NCBI GenBank assembly: GCA_031257715.1
Contig: JAIROE010000331.1
Span: 1 to 6,623 of the forward strand
DNA from: Treponema sp.
GTDB lineage: Bacteria > Spirochaetota > Spirochaetia > Treponematales > Breznakiellaceae
Length of the DNA stretch: 6,623 nucleotides
Reading direction: 5' to 3'
Positions within the stretch are counted from its first letter, which is position 1; each line of letters begins with the position of its first letter. Below are positions 1 through 5,406 of the stretch, one piece after another. A model generated the notes under the pieces. That model saw only the letters and a program-made list of their open reading frames with translations, searched no databases and was not told the origin of the DNA. The translations under genes were made by a program, and so were the position numbers.

Positions 1-475
1 CAGTAGCTTGAAAACCCCCATTTGAAACTAAAATACCGGCTCCAATGAATCCCAAAACAGCTAAAGGAGTTCCCGTACCAGCCGAAGCAACTGTACCCGC
101 TCCAGAAGCAGTATAAAGTAAAACTCCTCCCGCAGCCTTTCCAACGCCTTTCAATATATTTACGATACCTCTTCCTGTCATATCCCAATCTGCCATTCCG
201 TCGGGGTCCGTGTATTTGAGGGGATTATTTCCCGCGTAGTGATACACATGCAGGTTTACCGTGTTGAATGTTCCTCCCATCCCCGGAAGATTCCCGTTGT
301 GTTTGCGGGCTTCCTCATTCACAGGCGCTCCGGGGATGTATTCCCCCATCGCGGGGTCGGCGGACAGCCACCGGCTCGCCCTCGGGTCAAGATACCTCGC
401 CCCGTAGTAATACAGCCCCGTCTCCGTCACAAACTGCGATTCCCCGAAAATACATGCATGCCCTTGCTGCCGGTC
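1..475 (-). pseudogene. Rhs core C-terminal fragment with variable tip (orphan Rhs-CT module, truncated at both ends)
   Basis: Reading leftward from 475, one open frame gives the hallmark end of an Rhs core: ETGLYYYGARYLDPRASRW, then LSADPAMGEYIPGAPVN, NGNLPGMGG, HVYHYAGNNPLKYTDPDG. The core ends with DPDG at about 208-197. The remaining 65 codons (196-1) form a different, Gly/Ala-rich hydrophobic tip and run off the window still open. In intact Rhs proteins this core closes a large YD-repeat shell, and the polymorphic C-terminal tip is the toxin; that role is family knowledge. Here the frame begins straight after an in-frame TGA (476-478), with no good start codon and none of the preceding YD repeats. 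It is therefore best read as a displaced fragment, a recombination cassette or a decayed gene rather than a full Rhs. My hand count gives about 46% GC for 1-180 and about 61% for 241-420, the usual core/tip discontinuity. The toxin domain and any immunity gene lie beyond position 1. Confidence 0.8.
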
Positions 476-483
476 TCATTCAG

Positions 484-523
484 CATTCAGACAGTATATC
501 ACACTTTTCCAGAAAATCCACAA
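484..523 (-). promoter_or_regulatory. Candidate promoter facing the Rhs fragment
   Basis: On the minus strand there is a TATACT -10-like hexamer (complement of 493-498) inside TGTGATATACT. A weak TTGTGG -35-like element (complement of 518-523) lies 19 bases upstream, slightly longer than ideal. The patch 481-530 is only about 38% GC within a much GC-richer surrounding. An ATG (486-484) lies six bases after the -10, which would give an essentially leaderless message. The ATG opens a 19-codon frame (486-427) that overlaps the Rhs fragment out of frame. The hexamer match is good on the -10 side only, so this remains a candidate. Confidence 0.35.
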
Positions 524-865
524 TACGCAATGCGATGGCCTTTTTCGGCCAACCGGCTGGTTCCGGTATCCTGGTTCACGTACATCCCTTATGGCCGGAA
601 ATAAGGTGACTCTCCCGTGTTATCTGTAAATCTCCGTTTCGCTGTACCCGTTCCGGCTGTCCCCCGGGTTATCCCCGGCGTTATCGTGTTTCCCGCGGCC
701 CGGGCGCCGTCCATTTGGGTTTCAAGCACCCTTTGCGGCAGCCGTCCCGTCAGCCGCTTTACCGGACCGTTTTGCCCGGGAACTTCTTCCCGGGTCAGTC
801 CTTTCAAATGAAGAACCCGGGAGCAAGCTCCGGGGTATGGACCACGCCTTCCAATCAACGTGGTC

Positions 866-907
866 CAGCGGTAGATCCCGCTGCTCTTTCTCTCTCTTTT
901 TTCTTCC
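866..907 (+). terminator. Possible weak terminator or attenuator: hairpin plus pyrimidine tract
   Basis: A 6-bp stem CAGCGG (866-871) / CCGCTG (878-883) with a 6-base loop is followed immediately by 24 consecutive pyrimidines (884-907) ending in a run of six T (897-902). The geometry resembles an intrinsic terminator read on the plus strand. However, the T-run starts 13 bases after the stem and the tract is interrupted by C, so efficiency would be low. No gene upstream on the plus strand needs a terminator, so attenuation of the downstream operon is one alternative and chance is another. Confidence 0.22.
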
Positions 908-959
908 GGGCCATGGCCGTTGCCTTAAAGGCCGCGGTGGATTGCCCCGTGTTAGACAA

Positions 960-966
960 GGGGAGG
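960..966 (+). promoter_or_regulatory. Shine-Dalgarno-like GGGGAGG before the peptidase-like gene
   Basis: GGGGAGG lies only three bases before the ATG at 970. This spacing is tighter than usual, but it is the only purine-rich site near any of the candidate starts (970, 1003, 1009). The alternative at 1003 has only a weak GGGA (992-995) seven bases upstream. The site is the main reason for choosing 970. Confidence 0.4.
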
Positions 967-969
967 AAA

Positions 970-2178
970 ATGGCTTACGATTTAACCGGATGGGAAATAA
1001 CTATGCGTATGAATATTAAAAAACTTTTCAGTTGGGCTTTTAACGCGTTTTCGGGGAGGGTGTACCGTATTGTCTACAGGCCCCACAAGAGCGCAAGTCC
1101 CCTTGCGGACCGGATTCTTGCCGACGCGCTCCGGCTTGCCGAGCTTCCCTCGCCCAGTCCCGGTGAAGAAAAGCGGGCCGCCTTTGTGCGGGAGCGGCTT
1201 GCCGCCGCCGGGTCTGCTCCGGTGACGGTTGAAGGGGAAGGAGGCGGCCTTCTGGTCTCTCTTGCGCCCTCCGGCGCGCGGAAGCGCCCTCCCATCCTCC
1301 TTTACACAAGCCTCCGGTCGTACTACTGGCATCCTGTGGAAAGCCTTGGCAGGCTTGACCGCGAAAACGCCGAGGGCGCGGGGCTTTCGGGCGGACTTGG
1401 GCCTGCGGCCCTGCTTTCGCTTGCCGAAAGGATCACGGGAAGGCAGCTCTGCGTAAACCGTGAAGTAATCCTTTTCTTTTCGGCCCTGTCTCCCGCCGAT
1501 CCCGAAAATCAGTACCGCACGCTTCTTGACAGGCTGGGGGAAAAGCCCGCCGCCGCTGTCGGGGTACGGGGCTTTTCACTGGGGCGCATCATCCATCCGC
1601 GCGCCTTTTGCAGGCAGCGGATTATCCTGCCGCCGCCGGGAAAACCGGGGGAGCATACGGCGGCGGACACCATTGCGGGCATAGGGGGGTATCTTCTGGA
1701 AAAGGGCCGCGAAAGCGGGGTGAGTTTCCGCATACGCCGCATAGAGGGGGGCGTTCCCTTCGGCGGCGGAGGCGGAAACGGCGGGGCTGTCCTTGAAACG
1801 GAAACGGAATCTTCCGGCGGCGGGCAGGTTGCCCAATTTGCGGATCTGGTAAAATCCGCGGCGGAAAGGATGGCCGGCGAGGCAGGAACTTCCGCCCTGG
1901 TGAGTGTTCTTTCGTTTGTTTCCCCCGGCGATCCGTCCGTCAGCGAAAGGCTCTTTGACATCCTTGTGCCGGCGATGAAGAGGGAGCGCGTGAAATTCCG
2001 GCAGGAAGAGGGCATGGATACGGCGGGCCTCTTTTCGGCGGAGGGCATACCGGCCCTTTCCCTGGGCCTTGCCCTGGGGAAGACGGAGGAGTCACGCGAT
2101 ATTGTCAGCATCGCGTCGGTGGAAAAGGGGCGGCGGCTTTTGGAGCGATTTGTTGTCCTCCTGGGGGAAAAACTGTGA
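970..2178 (+). CDS. M20/M28-type metallopeptidase-like protein, probably catalytically inactive
   Basis: The 402-residue product has the overall organisation of clan MH (M20/M28) peptidases. A helical N-terminal segment contains LPSPSPGEEKRAAFVRERL (59-77). A strand PPILLYT (107-113) sits where the first metal-binding motif belongs. G-LSGGLGPAALLSLAERI (137-155) resembles the DxxxG-aaLL element, and VILFFSAL (166-173) occupies the glutamate-pair position. The C-terminal EEGMDTAGLFSAEGIPALSLG (346-366) is typical of M20 ends. The expected His-x-Asp, the Asp of the second motif, the Glu-Glu pair and the distal His are not visible, so hydrolysis is doubtful. A glycine-rich stretch (260-272) suggests a flexible loop. 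No signal peptide is evident; basic residues at 17-40 surround a short hydrophobic patch. The frame is open back to 715, but that part is GC-rich non-coding-like sequence. Starts at 1003 or 1009 are also possible. Its TGA overlaps the GTG of gpgS by four bases, implying coupled translation. The family call is an inference from motif layout. Confidence 0.65.
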   Translation: MAYDLTGWEITMRMNIKKLFSWAFNAFSGRVYRIVYRPHKSASPLADRILADALRLAELPSPSPGEEKRAAFVRERLAAAGSAPVTVEGEGGGLLVSLAPSGARKRPPILLYTSLRSYYWHPVESLGRLDRENAEGAGLSGGLGPAALLSLAERITGRQLCVNREVILFFSALSPADPENQYRTLLDRLGEKPAAAVGVRGFSLGRIIHPRAFCRQRIILPPPGKPGEHTAADTIAGIGGYLLEKGRESGVSFRIRRIEGGVPFGGGGGNGGAVLETETESSGGGQVAQFADLVKSAAERMAGEAGTSALVSVLSFVSPGDPSVSERLFDILVPAMKRERVKFRQEEGMDTAGLFSAEGIPALSLGLALGKTEESRDIVSIASVEKGRRLLERFVVLLGEKL

Positions 2179-3176
2179 CGGGCGGCGGCATACTGGAACG
2201 GACTTGGCATCATTCCCGCTTTCAGGACATACCGCGCCTGGTCGAATTGAAGGAAAAGAAGGGCCTTAAAATCTCCCTTGCCTTTCCGACGCTGAACGAA
2301 GAGCGGACCATAGGGAAGGAAATCCTCGTGATACGCACCGAGCTCATGGACCGTTACCGCCTTGTAGACGAGCTTGCCGTCATTGATTCATCTTCCAGTG
2401 ACAAAACCCGGCAGGTGGCCGGGCGTTTCGGGGCGCGGGTTATCGCTTCAAAAACGATACTCCCCAAATACGGCAGCTTCCGGGGCAAGGGTGAAAATCT
2501 CTGGAAGAGCCTTTACGCGCTTGAAGGGGATATTATCGTCTGGGTGGATGCCGACATTTCAAACATAGCGCCTAAATTCGTCTACGGGCTTGTGGGCCCG
2601 CTGCTCGAGGACGACGGCATTTCCTATGTCAAGGCTTTTTACGAACGGCCCCTGCGGACGGCGGCCCCTGCCCGGACGGCAGGGACGCCGGCAAAGGGCG
2701 GCATTGCCCTGTCGGGCGGCGGGCGCGTTACGGAAATACTCGTCCGTCCGGTCTTTTCGTTTTTTTACCCGGAACTTGCCGCCCTTATCCAGCCCCTTTC
2801 CGGCGAATATGCCGGAAGGCGCACCCTTCTGGAGCGGCTGCCGTTTTCTGTGGGTTACGGCGTGGAACTGGGCCACCTTATCGACATTTTGAATCTTGAG
2901 GGCGGCGGGGCCATCGCCCAGGTGGATCTGGACGTGCGTATACACCGCAACCAGACGACTTCGTCACTGGGGAAGATGTCCTTCGGCATACTCAACACGC
3001 TTTTTTCACGGCTTGAAAAGTCGGGCTCCGTCAATGTGTTCCGCGAACCGGGGAAAAAATACATCTCGGTTGAAAGGGAAGATGCTTTTCGCCGTGTCAG
3101 GGAAACGGAGATACCCGCCGCCGAGCGGCCTCCCATGATTGAGATAAGCGAATACCGGGAGAAATTCAAAAAATAG
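2175..3176 (+). CDS. gpgS: Glucosyl-3-phosphoglycerate synthase (GT-A fold, GT81-type)
   Basis: The 333-residue cytosolic enzyme should transfer glucose from an NDP-glucose to 3-phosphoglycerate, giving glucosyl-3-phosphoglycerate, the first step to glucosylglycerate and derived compounds. The signature follows mycobacterial GpgS throughout: TWH at 10-12, PTLNEE (38-43), DSSSSD (71-76), GKGE (104-107), and metal-binding VDAD (124-127). It continues with LVGPLL (139-144), VKAFYERPL (152-160), GGGRVTE (181-187), QPLSGEYA (206-213), GYGVE (227-231) and IHRN (256-259). The length is close to the roughly 320 residues usual for the family. A small Ala/Pro/Gly-rich insert at 161-180 and a charged C-terminal tail after about 280 are the only departures. 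The GTG start is supported by the conserved TWH just after it, by a G-rich stretch (2163-2167) seven bases upstream, and by the GTGA overlap with the preceding gene. No glucosyl-3-phosphoglycerate phosphatase gene (gpgP) is in the window. Mannosyl-3-phosphoglycerate synthase activity cannot be fully excluded. Confidence 0.92.
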   Translation: MTGGGILERTWHHSRFQDIPRLVELKEKKGLKISLAFPTLNEERTIGKEILVIRTELMDRYRLVDELAVIDSSSSDKTRQVAGRFGARVIASKTILPKYGSFRGKGENLWKSLYALEGDIIVWVDADISNIAPKFVYGLVGPLLEDDGISYVKAFYERPLRTAAPARTAGTPAKGGIALSGGGRVTEILVRPVFSFFYPELAALIQPLSGEYAGRRTLLERLPFSVGYGVELGHLIDILNLEGGGAIAQVDLDVRIHRNQTTSSLGKMSFGILNTLFSRLEKSGSVNVFREPGKKYISVEREDAFRRVRETEIPAAERPPMIEISEYREKFKK

Positions 3177-3210
3177 CACATCGAAAACCCCGCGGGATTT
3201 CCGTATGTGC
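3168..3210 (-). terminator. Intrinsic terminator of the TPR-DHH-TraB operon
   Basis: Read on the minus strand, GCACAT (3210-3205) pairs with ATGTGC (3181-3176). The interior also contains AAA/TTT and CCC/GGG complementarity around the palindrome CCCGCGGG. The outer stem is followed by TA and six T (complement of 3173-3168). It lies just after the TraB-family stop (3215-3213). In the plus direction no T-run follows the stem, so it serves the minus-strand operon. The U-tract is the complement of the AAAAAA that forms the final two Lys codons of gpgS. Confidence 0.68.
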
Positions 3211-3212
3211 CC

Positions 3213-4421
3213 TCATTTGAAAAGTTGTCCCGCGAGGCCGGGAATGGAAATGATGTTTCCGGCGGCTCCTCCCAGACTTGAGAGAAAGAAAACCAGAAGG
3301 GCCCGGAGGATGCGGTTCAGGTATATCCCCTTAAGGCCCGTGATGTCTTCATTTACATTTTGCGCGTCTTCTACCCTGGGCTTGCGCATGTACGCCTGCG
3401 TAAGGCCGGAAAAGAGGCCCACCCCGATAAAGGGGTTAAGCGTAGCCACGGGCGCCCCGATGAAGGATGCGAGAATGGCAAGCGGGTGGGCCAGCGCGAT
3501 GAGGCTGCCCAGGGCGGCAAGCGATCCGTTCCAGAGGACCCAGCGGAGGAGCAGCGTGATGCTCATGTCCAGGCCGGAACGCAGAAACCCCAGCGCAACG
3601 AGGGCGACAATGAGGACGGGGATGATCCAGCCCGCCGCCTTTGAGAGGAAGCTCTTGGGGGGAATGAGGTCCAGTTCCGATACATCGGCGTTTTCTTCAC
3701 CTGCGGCCATTTTTTCAAGATGGATTCTGATGCCCGCAAGGTGGCCCGCGCCCACCACCGCGGCGGCTGCGGCGCCCCCGGCTGCCGTGTTTCCGCCCAT
3801 ATCCCTTACGCTGGTCCAGATTTTCGCCGCGAGGTAGCGGTCGCGCTCGTCTATCAGGGTTTCCTTTACCGGGGGAAGGTAGTCCGCCAGCTCCGACATC
3901 ATTCCGTCAAGTTCGCTGCCCTTTTTGAGGTTCTCGATTTCCGCCTCGCCGAGTTTTTCCGTGGTAAAGGCCCCGGATAAAAGAGAAGCCAGCAGCTTGC
4001 TTTTGTTCCAGAAACCGCAGCGGGCCCATGCGCGGCGGAGGGTGATCTGTACCTCGCGGTCACAAAAGACGAAGGGGATGCCCAGTTCTTTTGCCGTTGT
4101 GACGGCGGTCTTCATCTCTTCGCCGGGTTTTACCCCCAGTTCGTTTCCCAGCCGCCGCTGAAAGCCCGAAAGGACGAGATTCGCGATAAGGAGGAAACCC
4201 TTGCCCTCACGGAACACCCTGGTCACGTTGAGTTTTTCCCAGTTATCCTTTTCCGAGATGGATGCGTAGCGGGCCCCGTCCAGTTCCACGCAGACCACGC
4301 CGGGCTTTTCTTCACGTATGATGCGGTCGACTTCGGCTATGCTTTCCCGTGATATGTGGGCGGTCCCTATGAGGATTATGTCCCGGCCGGAGACGTTCAT
4401 GCGCAGCAGATTGTCATTCAT
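3213..4421 (-). CDS. TraB/PrgY-family membrane protein
   Basis: The 402-residue protein has the TraB-domain pattern. The N-terminal DIILIGTAHIS (14-24) contains the Gly-x-x-His motif. VCVELDGAR (43-51) carries a conserved acidic residue and Arg. FCDREVQITLRRAW (119-132) and DERDRYLA (191-198) follow, and VVGAGHLAGI (222-231) provides the second Gly-x-x-His motif. From about 264 the protein is membrane-embedded, with hydrophobic segments near 264-282, 287-310, 312-344 and 370-394. The family includes enterococcal TraB/PrgY, which reduces pheromone activity, and it is thought to be a metallopeptidase-like fold; the substrate here is unknown. Pheromone shutdown should not be assumed, as the family is widespread in bacteria, archaea and eukaryotes. 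The ATG overlaps the end of the DHH gene by eight bases. It is preceded by a good AGGAG (complement of 4429-4433) seven bases away, inside the upstream gene. It is the last gene of the operon. Confidence 0.9.
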   Translation of the reverse strand: MNDNLLRMNVSGRDIILIGTAHISRESIAEVDRIIREEKPGVVCVELDGARYASISEKDNWEKLNVTRVFREGKGFLLIANLVLSGFQRRLGNELGVKPGEEMKTAVTTAKELGIPFVFCDREVQITLRRAWARCGFWNKSKLLASLLSGAFTTEKLGEAEIENLKKGSELDGMMSELADYLPPVKETLIDERDRYLAAKIWTSVRDMGGNTAAGGAAAAAVVGAGHLAGIRIHLEKMAAGEENADVSELDLIPPKSFLSKAAGWIIPVLIVALVALGFLRSGLDMSITLLLRWVLWNGSLAALGSLIALAHPLAILASFIGAPVATLNPFIGVGLFSGLTQAYMRKPRVEDAQNVNEDITGLKGIYLNRILRALLVFFLSSLGGAAGNIISIPGLAGQLFK

Positions 4422-5406
4422 TGATCTTCTCCTGTTTTTTCATGGCGTCCGTGAAACGCCGAAACAATTCTTCCTCACTTATACCGGCGGCGGGATCAAG
4501 AATACCCCCCGCCATATAATCATGCCCGCCGCCCTCGCCTATGCCTTTAAGGGCCTCCCGTATAATGAAGGCGGCGGATACGGCGGGATCACGGGACCGG
4601 ACCGACACATGGCGCTCCGGCCCTTCATCCTCTATGATGACAGTAACAAAAATTTCCCTGAAACGCAGGAAGAAATCGGCCAGAATAGCGATGACTTCCT
4701 GTGAAGTTTCCAGCGGAATGCGGGAAAAGAGCATCCTGCCCTGTAGTCTGGCGCGAGTCACCGCCTTCTCAAAGGCGGGGAGATTTTGCGTTGAAAGGGA
4801 AGCCTTGACCACCCTGCTGCTGTATTCCCAATCCCCCGTAAAGAAGAGCCGGTGCAGGGCGTCTATGTCCGGCTTCATCACGCGGCGGGAAAGAAAGTCC
4901 GTGTCCATCTCTATGCCCATGATCAGAGCCGTGGAAGTCTGCCGGTCCGGGGCAAGTCCCGCCTCCTCCCAGTAATCCGCAATGATGGCGGCGCAGGAGC
5001 CGGAATCGATCCTGATGTCGGTGAAGGGGCAGCCGGGGACGCCCGAATTGGCGTGGTGATCCACCACGCCGAAGAGAAAATCCGTTACCGGCCGGGCATT
5101 GGTGTTGGTAGGGTTTCCGTCCACCACGATACAGGGCGCGGAATGCAGATCCTTCACCATATCGTGAACACGGTGCAATGGAATTTCCAGATCCTTTATC
5201 ATGGTTTTGAGTGAGAAACTGTTGATGATCCCCCGGTAACACAGGCGGGTTTCGATTCCCTGTTTTTCCAGAAGCCGGGCAAGGGCAAAGGCCGAAGCTG
5301 CTGCGTCGTGATCGGGAAAATCGTGGGTCTGAATGACCGCCGTTCCCTTCCCCCTGCCGCCGAAACGGTCTTCCAGCAGCGCCGTCATACGGGAAAAAGC
5401 GGTCAT
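4414..5406 (-). CDS. DHH/DHHA1 family phosphoesterase (NrnA-like)
   Basis: The 330-residue protein has an N-terminal DHH domain and a C-terminal DHHA1 domain. Visible motifs are HDFPDHDA (28-35, motif I), IVVDGN (93-98, motif II), VVDHH (114-118, motif III) and MDTD (167-170, motif IV). These supply the Asp/His ligands for a two-metal site. SGSCAA (135-140) and the terminal GGGHDYMAGG (292-301), the substrate-gripping DHHA1 signature, are present. Length and order match NrnA-type enzymes (about 310-340 residues), which degrade nanoRNA, dephosphorylate pAp, or hydrolyse pGpG/pApA-type linear dinucleotides. There are no membrane or PAS/GGDEF segments, so it is not a GdpP-type protein. The exact substrate cannot be read from sequence. 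All catalytic residues are intact. The ATG shares one base with the TGA of the TPR gene (TGATG). No strong Shine-Dalgarno site precedes it, which points to termination-reinitiation coupling; Met7 is a less likely alternative start. Confidence 0.91.
   Translation of the reverse strand: MTAFSRMTALLEDRFGGRGKGTAVIQTHDFPDHDAAASAFALARLLEKQGIETRLCYRGIINSFSLKTMIKDLEIPLHRVHDMVKDLHSAPCIVVDGNPTNTNARPVTDFLFGVVDHHANSGVPGCPFTDIRIDSGSCAAIIADYWEEAGLAPDRQTSTALIMGIEMDTDFLSRRVMKPDIDALHRLFFTGDWEYSSRVVKASLSTQNLPAFEKAVTRARLQGRMLFSRIPLETSQEVIAILADFFLRFREIFVTVIIEDEGPERHVSVRSRDPAVSAAFIIREALKGIGEGGGHDYMAGGILDPAAGISEEELFRRFTDAMKKQEKINE
4429..4433 (-). promoter_or_regulatory. Ribosome binding site fixing the TraB-family start
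   Basis: AGGAG on the minus strand lies seven bases before the ATG at 4421-4419, within the last codons of the DHH gene. It selects this ATG over the out-of-frame ATG four bases further on. It also makes translational coupling across the 8-base overlap likely. Confidence 0.6.

Larger units (their letters stand above)
476..969. other. Gene-free, hairpin-rich intergenic stretch
   Basis: No credible gene is seen here. Open frames on both strands lack homology-like motifs and ribosome binding sites. The stretch instead holds many short inverted repeats: 536-540/547-551, 552-556/563-567, 587-592/601-606, 664-668/674-678, 735-739/753-757, 775-782/787-794, 816-824/827-835 (one mismatch), 839-846/859-866 and 866-871/878-883. 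There is also a ten-base palindrome GGCCATGGCC at 909-918. The strongest are CCCGGGAA/TTCCCGGG with a 4-base loop and GGACCACG/CGTGGTCC with a 12-base loop. GC-rich sequence produces short stems by chance, so only these two 8-bp stems carry real weight. The stretch could be a structured 5' leader of the plus-strand operon, a repeat element, or degenerate Rhs DNA. Confidence 0.5.

Noticed and set aside
499..585. 28-codon minus-strand frame starting MYVNQDTG
   Set aside because: It has no ribosome binding site or recognisable family, and it overlaps the promoter-like patch. It may be a relic of a longer sequence, but that cannot be shown here.
239..604. Plus-strand open frame ending TYIPYGRK, reminiscent of an Rhs TPYGE motif
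   Set aside because: It runs antisense to a clear Rhs core on the minus strand, and the rest of the frame has no Rhs features.
589..858. 89-residue minus-strand frame beginning MIGRRG
   Set aside because: The composition is low-information and basic, it lies across the hairpin cluster, and it has no ribosome binding site or domain features.
855..883. tRNA-like D-arm sequence (GTCCAGCGGTAGA)
   Set aside because: It resembles a D-loop, but the D-stem does not pair and no anticodon arm, T-arm or acceptor stem can be found around it.
715..969. Upstream extension of the peptidase-like frame to an ATG at 715
   Set aside because: The 85 extra residues show no family-like motif, they overlap the strongest hairpins, and no ribosome binding site precedes the ATG. 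The open frame is explained by high GC.
1509..2213. Long minus-strand frame of 234 residues opposite the peptidase-like gene
   Set aside because: It is a Pro/Ser/Arg-rich shadow produced by GC-rich codon usage of the real gene.
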